From: Acidobacteriota bacterium
GTDB lineage: Bacteria; Acidobacteriota; Terriglobia; Terriglobales; Acidobacteriaceae
Assembly (NCBI GenBank): GCA_018268855.1
Contig: JAFDVR010000017.1
Coordinates: 372,001-436,000 of the forward strand
Direction: 5' to 3'
Length of the DNA: 64,000 nt
In this document: in pieces, positions 31,371 through 40,033 of the stretch
Position numbering within the stretch: position 1 is the first letter of the stretch
How the letters are laid out: the number at the start of each line of letters is the position of its first letter
The notes under the pieces: model-generated
The model's database searches: none
Told to the model about the DNA's origin: nothing
What the model saw: only the letters and a program-made list of their open reading frames with translations
Position numbers and translations under genes: made by a program

Positions 31371-32429
31371 TTAGAAATCTTCGCCGAAAGCCACTTCGCC
31401 TTCCACCGCCGTCTGATAAGCCGACACACGGCGCTCAAAGAAGTTGGTCAACTCCTGCACGTCCTGCAGTTCCATAAAGCTGAACGGATTCTTCGCGTGG
31501 AAGTGCGCGCCAATCCCGAGGCGCTCCAGGCGCGAATCCGCAACATAGCCGAGATACTGGCGCATGTCGCGCACGGACAAGCCAGCAACGCCACCCGACA
31601 ACAGATCTTCCGCAAACTGCGTCTCTGCATCCACGGCCTCTTCCAGCATCTCCACGACCTGGCGCTCCAACTCCGCATCCCATAGGTCCGGCTCCTGCGC
31701 GCGAACAACCTGCACCACCTCAAACGCAAATTCAAGATGGCAGCTCTCGTCGCGGAAGACCCAGTTCGTACCCGAAGCGAGACCGTGCAGCAGACCCTTT
31801 GAGCGGAAGAAGTACACATACGCAAACGCCGCAAAGAAGAACAGGCCTTCAATGCACGAAGCAAAGCAGATCAGGTTCAGCAGAAACTGGCGACGATGTT
31901 CGCGGGTCGTCAGCGCATCGAGTTCCTGAATCGAATCCATCCACTTCATGCAGAAGTCGGCCTTCTTCGAGATGGACGGAATGTTCTCCACCGCAGCGAA
32001 AGCTGCATTGCGCTCTTCCGGCTCTGGAATGTAGTTGTCCAGTAGCGTGAGGTAGAACTGCACATGCACGGCCTCTTCATACAACTGGCGCGAGAGATAC
32101 AGACGCGCCTCGGGCGAGTTCACATGCTTGTAGAGATTCAGCACGAGGTTGTTCGACACGATGGAATCACCCGTCGCAAAGAACGCAACCAGGCGCTGGA
32201 TCGTGTGCGTCTCCGCCGGGCTCAGCTTGCTGCGCAGATCAACCAGGTCGGTAGAGAAGTCGACCTCTTCTACCGTCCACGTGTTCTTGATGCCATCGCG
32301 AAACATGTCATAGAACACCGGATAACGCATGGGACGCAGTGTGAGGCAAAAACCAGGATCGAGAATCGAATCGGGCGCGGCGACAGAGGAAGAAACACTC
32401 TCAGGGGAAGCAACAGTTTCGGTCGACAT
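31371..32429 (-). CDS. nrdB: Class I ribonucleotide reductase, beta subunit
   Basis: A 352-residue radical-generating subunit. The metal ligands are seen in order: Asp88 (FFATGDSI), Glu119 and His122 in LYEEAVHVQFY, and the later RDESCHLEFAF pair. The radical tyrosine is present at residue 126, four after the histidine, so this is a tyrosyl-radical enzyme and not the Phe-containing class Ic. The ATG at 32429 has AAGGAG 7 bases upstream, which decides against the upstream ATG at 32447. It lies 85 bp after nrdA with a long hairpin in the gap, and its transcript ends at a strong terminator. Confidence 0.95.
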   Translation of the reverse strand: MSTETVASPESVSSSVAAPDSILDPGFCLTLRPMRYPVFYDMFRDGIKNTWTVEEVDFSTDLVDLRSKLSPAETHTIQRLVAFFATGDSIVSNNLVLNLYKHVNSPEARLYLSRQLYEEAVHVQFYLTLLDNYIPEPEERNAAFAAVENIPSISKKADFCMKWMDSIQELDALTTREHRRQFLLNLICFASCIEGLFFFAAFAYVYFFRSKGLLHGLASGTNWVFRDESCHLEFAFEVVQVVRAQEPDLWDAELERQVVEMLEEAVDAETQFAEDLLSGGVAGLSVRDMRQYLGYVADSRLERLGIGAHFHAKNPFSFMELQDVQELTNFFERRVSAYQTAVEGEVAFGEDF

Positions 32430-32472
32430 CAAACAACTCCTTATCAAACGGGCAAAACAGTGAGGAAGGGAG

Positions 32473-32500
32473 AGAAGCCGCGATCTTTATCGCGGCTTCT
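32473..32500 (-). repeat. 12-bp perfect hairpin in the nrdA-nrdB gap
   Basis: AGAAGCCGCGAT pairs perfectly with ATCGCGGCTTCT around a 4-base loop, 15 bp past the nrdA stop. No T-run follows on the minus strand, so it is more likely a partial terminator or an mRNA stabiliser tuning the alpha-to-beta ratio than a full stop. Confidence 0.7.
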
Positions 32501-32514
32501 CCAGTACTCGTTCT

Positions 32515-34953
32515 TTATTGGCAGGCCTCGCAGGCACCGGGATTCTCCAGCGAGCAGGCCAGCGCCTCGGCATCGGTGTAAGTCTTCTTCGGCGCTGCGG
32601 GAGTGGCAGCACTCGTGGCCTTCACCGTGGTCTTGGCAATCTTTGTCGCCGGACGCGAACGCAGATAATACGTCGTCTTCAAACCCTGCTTCCACGCATA
32701 CATGTACATGGAAGAGAGCTTGCCGATGTTCGGCGACTCAGCAAACAGATTGAGCGATTGCGCCTGATCGATATACGCATTGCGTGCAGCGGCCATGTCG
32801 ATGAGCGAACGCATGGGGATCTCCCACACCGTGCGATAGATCGCCTTCAGGTCATCGGGCAGTTCCTCAATGCTTTGCACCGAACCCTCAGCGAGCTTCA
32901 GCTTTACACGCATCTCATCCGTCCACAGATTGCGCTGCTTCAACTCTTCTACGAGATAGCGATTCACCTGCAGGAACTCGCCCGACAGCGTCTCGCGCTT
33001 GAACAGGTTCGATACCTGCGGCTCGATGCACTCATAGCATCCGACGATAGAAGCGATGGTCGCCGTCGGCGCAATCGCGATCACCAGCGAGTTACGCACG
33101 CCGGTCTTCGCAATCCGCTGCCGCAGCACTTCCCAGCGAGCAGGATTGCTGGGCTGCACGCCCCACAGGTCAAACTGGAACTTACCCTGTGCCATCCGCG
33201 TTTCGCTGTACGTCTCATGTGGACCGTACTGCTCCGCCAACGCTGCGCTCGCGCTCATCGCATGGAAGTAAACATCTTCCTGGATGCGCGTGGAAAGTTC
33301 CTGCGCCTTGGGCGAATCAAACGGAATGCGCATCTGGAAGAAGACATCCTGCAAGCCCATCAAACCCAGGCCCACCGGACGCCAGCGCGAGTTCGAACCC
33401 GCGGCAGACTTCACCGGGTAATAGTTGATGTCAATTACCCGGTCGAGCATCGGCACCGCAACGCGCACCGTGTTCGCCAGCTTCTCAAAATCAAACTCGC
33501 CTTCGGGAGTGACATGGCGCGAAAGATTGATCGAACCGAGATTGCATACCGCAGTCTCGTCCTTCGAGGTCACTTCCGTGATCTCCGTGCAGAGGTTCGA
33601 GAGATGGATCACATTACCCGGCTTGCCTGTCTGGTTGTTCTTGATGTTGCAGGCGTCCTTGAAGGTCATCCAGCCATTGCCCGTCTCAGCCAGAGAACGC
33701 ATCATGCGCTGGTAGAGATCGCGCGCCTTGATCTGGCGGTGATACTTCTTCTCTTCCTCTGCCTTGATGTATGCATCCTCAAACTCTTTGCCGTAGAGGT
33801 CCGGGAAATTCGGCACTTCCTTGGGATCGAAGAGCGACCACAGGCCGTCCTCTTCCACGCGCTTCATAAACAGGTCAGGAATCCAGTTTGCGAGATTCAA
33901 ATTATAGGTACGGCGCGACAGATCGCCTGTGTTCTCGCGCAATTCGAGAAAGCTCTCGATGTCCGCATGCCACGGCTCCAGATACACGCAGCATGCGCCC
34001 TTGCGCTTGCCGCCTTGGTTTACCGCTGCAACGGACGAATCCAGCGTGCGCAGCCATGGCACAATGCCGTTGCTCAAACCATTCGTCGCGCGGATGAGCG
34101 ATCCTTCGCTGCGCACGCGGTGGAACGCAAGGCCGATGCCGCCCGAAAATTTCGAGAGCAGCGCCACGTCCTTGTACGCGTCGTAGATCGACTCCAGCGA
34201 ATCCAGCGGAGAATCGTGCAGATAGCAGCTCGACATCTGCGCATGCTTAGTGCCGGAGTTGAACAGCGTCGGCGACGACGGCATGTAGTCGTGCGAAGCA
34301 ATCAGGCGATAGAACTCAATCGCCTCATGCGCTGTTCCAGCCAGGCCGCACGATACGCGCAGAAAGAAGTGTTGCGGCGTTTCGATCACGCGGCGCGAAA
34401 TAGGGTCACGCAGCAGATAACGGTCATACACCGTGCGCAGGCCGAAGTACTCAAAACGGTCGCTCAGCGAATCATCGATCGCATGGTTCAGCTTGCGCGC
34501 ATGCGTCGCGACGAACTCAGCCGTCGCCGGGCTCACAACACCCTCCTGCGCGCCGTACTGGATTGACTGCGAGAACGAGTGGATGTTCTGTCCGGCAACT
34601 TCCTTGATGATCGTCGCCAGCAACAGGCGAGCAGCCAGCTTGGAGTACTGCGGCTCCTCGGCGATCAGCGCGGCAGCGGTGTCGATCGAGATCGCATCCA
34701 GTTCGCGCGTCGTCGCGCCGTCATATAAACCGCCGATGGTCTTCGACGCAATGCGCATCGCATCCACCTGCGGCAAACCATGCGACGACCGCTGTACGGC
34801 CTTCACAATCTTGTTCACATCGACCGGTTCCAAGGACCCGTCGCGCTTTCGTACATGCATCACGGCCGCTTCTTCCGGAGGAGGCGGGAAACCCGGCGTA
34901 ACGTCGGAGAGGCTCGTCTGTAGTTGCTGATGATTTGTCGTCGTAGCGGCCAT
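32515..34953 (-). CDS. nrdA: Class I ribonucleotide reductase, alpha subunit
   Basis: An 812-residue catalytic subunit that reduces ribonucleoside diphosphates. After a 30-residue low-complexity start, an ATP cone (VRKRDGSLEPVDVNKIVKAV) provides overall activity control. Active-site residues are visible: the redox cysteine in SSCYLHDS, the radical cysteine and glutamate in LSNLCTEITEV, the partner cysteine in AVCNLGSINLS, and the Tyr-Tyr radical relay in KTTYYLRSR. The C-terminal thioredoxin-facing cysteines are CEAC in the last six residues. It is co-transcribed with nrdB. NrdR-like boxes and a leader of about 250 nt lie upstream. Confidence 0.96.
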   Translation of the reverse strand: MAATTTNHQQLQTSLSDVTPGFPPPPEEAAVMHVRKRDGSLEPVDVNKIVKAVQRSSHGLPQVDAMRIASKTIGGLYDGATTRELDAISIDTAAALIAEEPQYSKLAARLLLATIIKEVAGQNIHSFSQSIQYGAQEGVVSPATAEFVATHARKLNHAIDDSLSDRFEYFGLRTVYDRYLLRDPISRRVIETPQHFFLRVSCGLAGTAHEAIEFYRLIASHDYMPSSPTLFNSGTKHAQMSSCYLHDSPLDSLESIYDAYKDVALLSKFSGGIGLAFHRVRSEGSLIRATNGLSNGIVPWLRTLDSSVAAVNQGGKRKGACCVYLEPWHADIESFLELRENTGDLSRRTYNLNLANWIPDLFMKRVEEDGLWSLFDPKEVPNFPDLYGKEFEDAYIKAEEEKKYHRQIKARDLYQRMMRSLAETGNGWMTFKDACNIKNNQTGKPGNVIHLSNLCTEITEVTSKDETAVCNLGSINLSRHVTPEGEFDFEKLANTVRVAVPMLDRVIDINYYPVKSAAGSNSRWRPVGLGLMGLQDVFFQMRIPFDSPKAQELSTRIQEDVYFHAMSASAALAEQYGPHETYSETRMAQGKFQFDLWGVQPSNPARWEVLRQRIAKTGVRNSLVIAIAPTATIASIVGCYECIEPQVSNLFKRETLSGEFLQVNRYLVEELKQRNLWTDEMRVKLKLAEGSVQSIEELPDDLKAIYRTVWEIPMRSLIDMAAARNAYIDQAQSLNLFAESPNIGKLSSMYMYAWKQGLKTTYYLRSRPATKIAKTTVKATSAATPAAPKKTYTDAEALACSLENPGACEACQ

Positions 34954-35207
34954 GTCTCTTATGCTCCAGGCTCTAGATCGGGTCGGGGATCAGGGGGTCC
35001 TCGCCTGCTCTAAGGGCAGTTATATGTCCAATACCATCTCGCCACACGGAAGGGCGCAAAGGGACGGTTTTCGGGCCTTATGTCTATGCGATACGCACGC
35101 ATTTGAGCCCTGATTACGGCAAAAGAGCCCGATTCTCATCGGTCTATTTCAGGTGAGTTGGGTTGTAAGGGCCCACTCCGTCTACCGAGGCAGTATTGGA
35201 AGTAGAG
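34954..35207 (-). other. Putative 5' leader of nrdA, no gene found
   Basis: These 254 bases have no coding signal on either strand. Read in the nrdA direction, they contain two GGGCTC copies 18 bp apart and several short GC stems. I looked for the conserved boxes of a cobalamin riboswitch and did not find them. If transcription starts near the NrdR-like boxes, this is an unusually long untranslated leader. Confidence 0.4.
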
Positions 35208-35254
35208 CCACTGTATCTTGTGCCACCCACCCATGCAAGCGGTATTGCTTGTGG
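35208..35254 (-). promoter_or_regulatory. Candidate pair of NrdR boxes upstream of nrdA
   Basis: The 16-mer at 35208-35223 (CCACTGTATCTTGTGC on plus) agrees at 12 of 16 positions with the NrdR consensus ACACWATATATWGTGT, by my own count. Exactly 31 bp away, 35239-35254 (GCGGTATTGCTTGTGG) is a weaker match, with a good right half. NrdR sites are known as tandem boxes with about 31-bp periodicity before nrd genes. No nrdR gene is in the window. The remaining bases to 35465 show nothing I can name. Confidence 0.5.
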
Positions 35255-35465
35255 ATTTAAGGATAACACTGTTGATTCCCTGATAACCGCCAAAACCCTT
35301 TTGAATTCAGCATTCAAGGCGATTTTCCCACATGCGGCTGCTTGAGATGTCCTTCACCTGTTTTGGTGCAATCTGTTCAGAACACAATACTTGCCGCTGC
35401 GCAATCCTACCCGCGCTTCAATAGCCTTACTTTGAAAGTTCACCCCACGCCAGCAGTGAGGTAGT

Positions 35466-35690
35466 ATGGCCGCCATGACGAAGGCGGTCTCTTTTTGGCA
35501 GAAGCGAGCTTGGATGGGCTTTATGGGCCTCATTAGTTTGTTCCTTTCTTTCTGCCTGAGGGTCTGGTCCAGAACCACTCATCACCATGATCATTACTGG
35601 ATACACATTGGGTTGGAGGCAATCGGCCTCATAGGCATGGGCTTTTTTACTTGGGCTCGCTACCATGACCCAAATACACCCTACAAGTGA
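35466..35690 (+). CDS. Small hypothetical membrane protein
   Basis: A 74-residue reading frame with two predicted membrane segments (about 17-34, MGFMGLISLFLSFCLRVW, and about 48-62, IGLEAIGLIGMGFF), separated by a histidine cluster THHHDHYWIH that could bind metal. The start at 35466 has GAGG nearby; ATG at 35475 is also possible. It is not recognisable as a known family and has no operon partner. Its isolation in a gene-poor stretch and membrane-like composition make it more plausible than the antisense frame. Confidence 0.5.
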   Translation: MAAMTKAVSFWQKRAWMGFMGLISLFLSFCLRVWSRTTHHHDHYWIHIGLEAIGLIGMGFFTWARYHDPNTPYK

Positions 35691-35821
35691 AGTCAGTTGT
35701 CGTCGATTTCAAAGTGAAGCACTCCCGCGCTTCGTAGCTGGAAGAGTCTAGGAGCAAGGTGCGGCTACATTGTCCCCGTACTTGATCCCCGCCGATTTCG
35801 AAATTTTGATGGAAATGAAGT

Positions 35822-36745
35822 TTAAGAACGGGCGAGCAGATCGTCCACTTCGCTGCGCTTTGGCATAGACGGCGCAGTGCCTGCGCGCGTTACGGAGATG
35901 CCGGCTACGGCGCAACCAAAGCGCATAGCATCTTGCGGGGCGCGTCCTTCTGCCAACGCAGCAGCAAAGCCGCCGCAGAAGGCGTCTCCTGCGCCAGTAG
36001 TCTCAACCACCGAACCGGCGCTGACCGCTTTTGTAAAACAGGAGCCTGAGACATTCCGCAGCAGAGCGCCACGTTCGCCAAGCGTAACGACGATGTTGCT
36101 CGCGCCGCGCTTCAGCAGAACATCAGCGGCCTGTTCTGCCTCCGCATCCGTGGCGACAGACATGCCGGTGAGTTCTGAGCATTCCGTCTCGTTCGGAACA
36201 AGGTAATCGACCAGAGCGAAGATGCTCTCAGGAAGAGACGCCGCAGGCGCAGGATTGAGCACCGTTGTGACGCCATGCTTTTTCGCCAGACGCAACCCAT
36301 GCTCCACAACGGAAATGGGCAACTCCAGTTGCGCCACGAAGACCTTCGCCGACGCAATAGCCCGCTCGGCGCGGTCCACCTCTTCGGGTGTGATGGTATA
36401 ACAGGCACCCGGCACCACGATGATGGCGTTCTCGCCGCGTTCTTCATCAATGATGATCGCGGCCGCACCCGTCGCACAGTCTGCTTGAAAGACGAACTCC
36501 GTGTCGATACCTTCGGCTGCATACGTGTCGCGTGCAAGACGACCGAAAGCATCCTCGCCGAGTTTCGAGATGAAGCACGTCTTCGCACCGGCCCGCGCAG
36601 CAGCAACGGCCTGATTGGAGCCTTTTCCGCCGGGCCCGAGCGCGAACGTCTCGCCCATGAACGTCTCGCCCCACTTCGGCAGACGCCGCGTACGAAACGC
36701 TACATCTGCAACGAAACTCCCGAGGACGACCACGTCGCAGGACAT
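35822..36745 (-). CDS. rbsK: PfkB-family sugar kinase, probable ribokinase
   Basis: A 307-residue carbohydrate kinase. PfkB signature 1 is GPGGKGSNQAVAAARAG near residues 37-53, as in ribokinase; PNETECSELTG and the catalytic TTGAGDAFCGGFAAAL (anion hole and base aspartate) are intact. It would phosphorylate ribose or a related sugar at C5 for entry to the pentose phosphate pool. It starts 3 bp after the M20 peptidase stop, so the two are co-transcribed. No ribose transporter is nearby, so another pentose or nucleoside is possible. Confidence 0.86.
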   Translation of the reverse strand: MSCDVVVLGSFVADVAFRTRRLPKWGETFMGETFALGPGGKGSNQAVAAARAGAKTCFISKLGEDAFGRLARDTYAAEGIDTEFVFQADCATGAAAIIIDEERGENAIIVVPGACYTITPEEVDRAERAIASAKVFVAQLELPISVVEHGLRLAKKHGVTTVLNPAPAASLPESIFALVDYLVPNETECSELTGMSVATDAEAEQAADVLLKRGASNIVVTLGERGALLRNVSGSCFTKAVSAGSVVETTGAGDAFCGGFAAALAEGRAPQDAMRFGCAVAGISVTRAGTAPSMPKRSEVDDLLARS

Positions 36746-36748
36746 GAA

Positions 36749-37783
36749 TTATCCCGCCAGCTTTCCTGCGAGATCACAGTAGAGATCGACCGCTTCCAGC
36801 AACTCTTTCTTCGCGAGCTTTTCATACGGTGTATGCGCCACATGGATCGATCCAGGTCCCAGCAGGAAAGGCTCGCCCCATGCGGTAAGTGATGGAATGT
36901 CGGTGGTAAACTTGGCCACCATCGTCTCCAGACCATCTACCTTGCGCATGCGTACCATCGGGAGATCGAGCGAGTAAGACACCTCGGCGCGATCGCCAAC
37001 AACCTGCTCAATCGCAGACTTCACATCCTGTGACGGTCCAACGAGACGCACAAGCAGATGCGCCTCTGCTGCATCGGAGATCACATTCGGCGCGCGTCCG
37101 CCGCTGATGATGCCGATGTTTAGCGTGGACGGGCCAATCTCCGGCTCAACCGGAAGATCCATCGCCAGGATGTCGTGCAGCGCTTCGACAAGTTTGTCGA
37201 TAGCGGGGTCACCGAGTTCGGGATAGGCCGAGTGCGCCATCTTTCCCTTCGCGCGCAACTCCACGCGCAAAGCACCTTTGCTGGCCAGCGCGAGACGGTT
37301 GTCCGTCGGCTCGCCATTGATGAGGAACTTCGATCCCTTAGGAGTCTTATTGGCGACCTTCGCACCGGCCGAGTCGCGCTCTTCGCCCACGACGTAGAGC
37401 AGCCCGACCTTCACGCCGGCAGCATGCAGCTTTTCCGCTGCTGCAACCTGCGCGGCGATGATGCCCTTGGCATCGCAGGTGCCGCGTCCGTAAAGAAACT
37501 CATCGTCTTCGCTAAAGCCGACATACGGCGGCACGGTGTCCATATGGGTCGAGAGCACCACGTCCGGAGTCACGCCCGGCATGGCTGCGTACACATTGAA
37601 GCGCTCACCCGTTCCGCCGCCCGGCGTCAGGGCAAGTTCCGGCTGTTCAACCTTCATCTTCTCCACTTCGTAACCCAGGCTGCCCAGATACTCATACAAA
37701 AAGCGGCCGGCGTTGCCCTCATGGTAGGTGGTGGACTCAATTTCAACGAGCTTACGTGTCAGTTCAAATGGATTGATTGGCAT
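36749..37783 (-). CDS. M20-family metallohydrolase, candidate acetylornithine deacetylase
   Basis: A 344-residue di-zinc hydrolase of the ArgE/DapE/CPG2 family. Motifs: STHMDTVPP (first metal histidine and catalytic aspartate), GRGTCDAKGIIAAQ (bridging aspartate), VGEERDSAGAK (catalytic and metal glutamates) and LINGEPTDNRLALASKG, which is typical of ArgE/LysK-like members. The dimerisation domain carries AKGKMAHSAYP. The start is ATG at 37783; the longer frame to 37969 runs into the divergent gene. The arg operon has no argJ or argE, so this is the best local candidate for the deacetylation step, but a dipeptidase role is not excluded. Confidence 0.78.
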   Translation of the reverse strand: MPINPFELTRKLVEIESTTYHEGNAGRFLYEYLGSLGYEVEKMKVEQPELALTPGGGTGERFNVYAAMPGVTPDVVLSTHMDTVPPYVGFSEDDEFLYGRGTCDAKGIIAAQVAAAEKLHAAGVKVGLLYVVGEERDSAGAKVANKTPKGSKFLINGEPTDNRLALASKGALRVELRAKGKMAHSAYPELGDPAIDKLVEALHDILAMDLPVEPEIGPSTLNIGIISGGRAPNVISDAAEAHLLVRLVGPSQDVKSAIEQVVGDRAEVSYSLDLPMVRMRKVDGLETMVAKFTTDIPSLTAWGEPFLLGPGSIHVAHTPYEKLAKKELLEAVDLYCDLAGKLAG

Positions 37784-37832
37784 GCGACTCCAGAATAACC
37801 GACGCCGCGCACGGCCCGTACACTGGAATGCG

Positions 37833-38504
37833 ATGAGTATTGAAACGATTGACGATCTGCGCGGCCCCGAGGGGCATCTGGAAGCCCTGATCAATCGCGG
37901 CAGCGAGAGCGCCCATTTCGCCGCGGTGTTGTGCCATCCGCATCCGCCGAGCGGTGGAACGATGCACACAAAGGCCGTATTTCACGCCATGAAAGCGCTG
38001 AATGCCTTCGGAATTCCCGTACTTCGGTTCAATTTTCGCGGAACAGGAAAAAGCGCAGGCGCATACTCCGGAGCCCTGGGAGAGGTGGAAGACGCGCGCG
38101 CTGCCATTGAATACATGTCCGCACGCTATGCTCTTCCTCTGATCGTGGGCGGATTTTCCTTCGGCGCAAACATGGCCCTGCGCGCTGCTTGCGGCGATGA
38201 GCGGGTGCGCGGGCTGATTGGGCTGGGTACACCAATTGAAGCCGAAGGTCGCCGCTACAGCTACGAATTTCTCAAAAACTGCACTCAACCGAAGCTGTTC
38301 GTAACCGGAACAGAAGACCCCTTCGCTCCACGCGATGTAATGGAAAACGTTCTGCGCGATGGGCCGGTTGAAACCAAACTGATTTGGATAGAAGGCGCAG
38401 ACCACTTCTTCCAGGGAACAGCGTCATCCTCCGCACCGAAGCTGGACGCGATGCGTGCAGCGATCGGTGCGTGGGTAACAGAAGTGTTCGGGTTACAGAA
38501 GTAG
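37833..38504 (+). CDS. Small alpha/beta hydrolase
   Basis: A 223-residue serine hydrolase of the COG2945/CinHb type. LCHPHPPSGGTMHTKAV is the characteristic N-terminal motif of this group; FRGTGKSAG follows. The nucleophile is in GGFSFGAN (GxSxG), the acid in TGTEDPF and the histidine in GADHFFQG. The start at 37833 is the first ATG with family similarity. It is divergent from the M20 gene by 49 bp and ends exactly where the convergent aminotransferase gene ends. The substrate is unknown. Confidence 0.82.
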   Translation: MSIETIDDLRGPEGHLEALINRGSESAHFAAVLCHPHPPSGGTMHTKAVFHAMKALNAFGIPVLRFNFRGTGKSAGAYSGALGEVEDARAAIEYMSARYALPLIVGGFSFGANMALRAACGDERVRGLIGLGTPIEAEGRRYSYEFLKNCTQPKLFVTGTEDPFAPRDVMENVLRDGPVETKLIWIEGADHFFQGTASSSAPKLDAMRAAIGAWVTEVFGLQK

Positions 38505-39764
38505 TTAGCGTGCCGTACTGGTAGTAGCCACAGATGCAGGATGCTTTGCGGCTTCCTGCTCCAAGAGCCGGGTGATGACAGGAATAGCCTCCATCACATG
38601 CTCAGGCGTAAGCAGGAACGACGGCAGAAAACGAAGAATATGTCCCTGCACCACGTTCAGCATCAAGCCTTCCTTCAATCCGGCTTCGACAATGGGACGT
38701 CCCGGAACATTGAGTTCGAGCGCCTGAATCAGACCGCGTCCACGGGCCTCCACCGCGATGGGCGATGTGGCAGCCAGCTTTTCAAGTTCACGTTTCAGAA
38801 CGGCGCCGGTCTCGCGTATCTGTGCCAGCAGGTTATCGTCTTCCATCACACTGAGGAACTCCACGCCCATGCGGCAAGCCATCGGACTCCCACCCAGCGT
38901 GCTGCCATGCTTGGCTACGCCCAGCGTATTTACCAGATCGCGATCGACCACCAAGGCCGACAGCGGTAGACCCCCTCCAAGTGGCTTGCCAAGAATCAAC
39001 GCATCTGGACGAACGCCACTGGCCTGGTAAGCGAACCAGTCACCTGCGCGGCCAAGGCCGCACTGAATCTCATCAAAAATAAGCAGCGCAGAATGCCGGT
39101 TGGCCAGATCGCGAGCACGCTTCAAATACTCGTGCGACAACTCATGTACGCCGCCTTCACCGAGGATCGGCTCTAGCAGAATGCAGCAAGCGTCGCCGGA
39201 AACGGCAGCCTCAAGCTGCGCGAGATCTTCGCGGTCCACGAAATCGATGCCAGGCAAACCCGGTTCAAAATCGCTGCGGTACTTCGACTGGCCTGTCACC
39301 GAGAGCGAACCATACGTGCGTCCGTGATACGACCCATTAAGCGCGATGACGCGGTGCTTATGTGCGCCAAAGTTCTTATGTCCGTAGGCGCGGGCTAGCT
39401 TCAGAGCACCTTCTACGGCTTCCGATCCACCCGTGGAATAGAAGACACTGCTGAGTCCCGAGAGCTCGCATAGCCGCTGGGCCAGGTCGACCGAAGCCTT
39501 GCTGGAATACTGGGGCGAGAGGTGCACCATCTTCGCTGCCTGCTCTGCCATTGCCTTCACCATGCGCGCGTGCGCATGCCCCAATCCGTTGACGCCGAGA
39601 CCGGCCATCAGATCGAGGTAACGGTTTCCGTCCGTGTCATAGACGTAAACGCCCTCGCCACGCTCCATAACTACCTGGTAGCGCGCATAGACCGGCAGCA
39701 GATATTGGCTGTCGCGAGCCAGTATGTCGGCGGTCTCCGATTTAGGGGATGATGAGGAATGCAT
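38505..39764 (-). CDS. Second ArgD-like class-III aminotransferase
   Basis: A 419-residue PLP enzyme of the acetylornithine/succinylornithine/ornithine family. FYSTGGSEAVEGALKLAR, NGSYHGRTYGS, LLIFDEIQCGLGRAG and the lysine in LILGKPLGGGLPL are intact. It differs widely from the operon argD at 20063. It could serve lysine synthesis, ornithine or 4-aminobutyrate use, or back up ArgD. It is preceded by a 270-bp gap with no gene, and its stop codon abuts that of the convergent hydrolase with no spacer. Confidence 0.87.
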   Translation of the reverse strand: MHSSSSPKSETADILARDSQYLLPVYARYQVVMERGEGVYVYDTDGNRYLDLMAGLGVNGLGHAHARMVKAMAEQAAKMVHLSPQYSSKASVDLAQRLCELSGLSSVFYSTGGSEAVEGALKLARAYGHKNFGAHKHRVIALNGSYHGRTYGSLSVTGQSKYRSDFEPGLPGIDFVDREDLAQLEAAVSGDACCILLEPILGEGGVHELSHEYLKRARDLANRHSALLIFDEIQCGLGRAGDWFAYQASGVRPDALILGKPLGGGLPLSALVVDRDLVNTLGVAKHGSTLGGSPMACRMGVEFLSVMEDDNLLAQIRETGAVLKRELEKLAATSPIAVEARGRGLIQALELNVPGRPIVEAGLKEGLMLNVVQGHILRFLPSFLLTPEHVMEAIPVITRLLEQEAAKHPASVATTSTAR

Positions 39765-40033
39765 GCTCTTTCTAGTTCACAGCAGCATCGCTGAGAGGTC
39801 AAGCGAACGCGGCATCTTTCCACGATTGCCGAACCTCTTTCGGCTCTCCCCAGTTCGAGTTTTTATATGGAAATACGGAACGAGCTTCTGATTTCGGGAG
39901 GGTTATCATAGAGCCAGATAAAATCCCATCAAAATGCAGGTGTTTCTTCTATGGATGCTTTGGAAGTTCACGTGCAGCAAAGATGGTGGGGTTACTGCGT
40001 CAACCAACTGAATGGTATTGCCGTCTTTTCGCA

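Noticed and set aside
31371..32429. Class Ic (tyrosine-free) NrdB
   Set aside because: Tyr126 stands at the radical position four residues after the metal histidine.
32518..34566. A 682-codon plus-strand frame opposite nrdA, and frames of 471-521 codons opposite gltB
   Set aside because: They mirror the codon bias of strongly supported genes, show no family motif, and are rich in Arg/His/Ala as expected for shadow frames of GC-rich DNA.
34954..35300. Cobalamin riboswitch before nrdA
   Set aside because: I looked for the B12-box-like conserved core on the minus strand and did not find it; class I reductases also do not use cobalamin.
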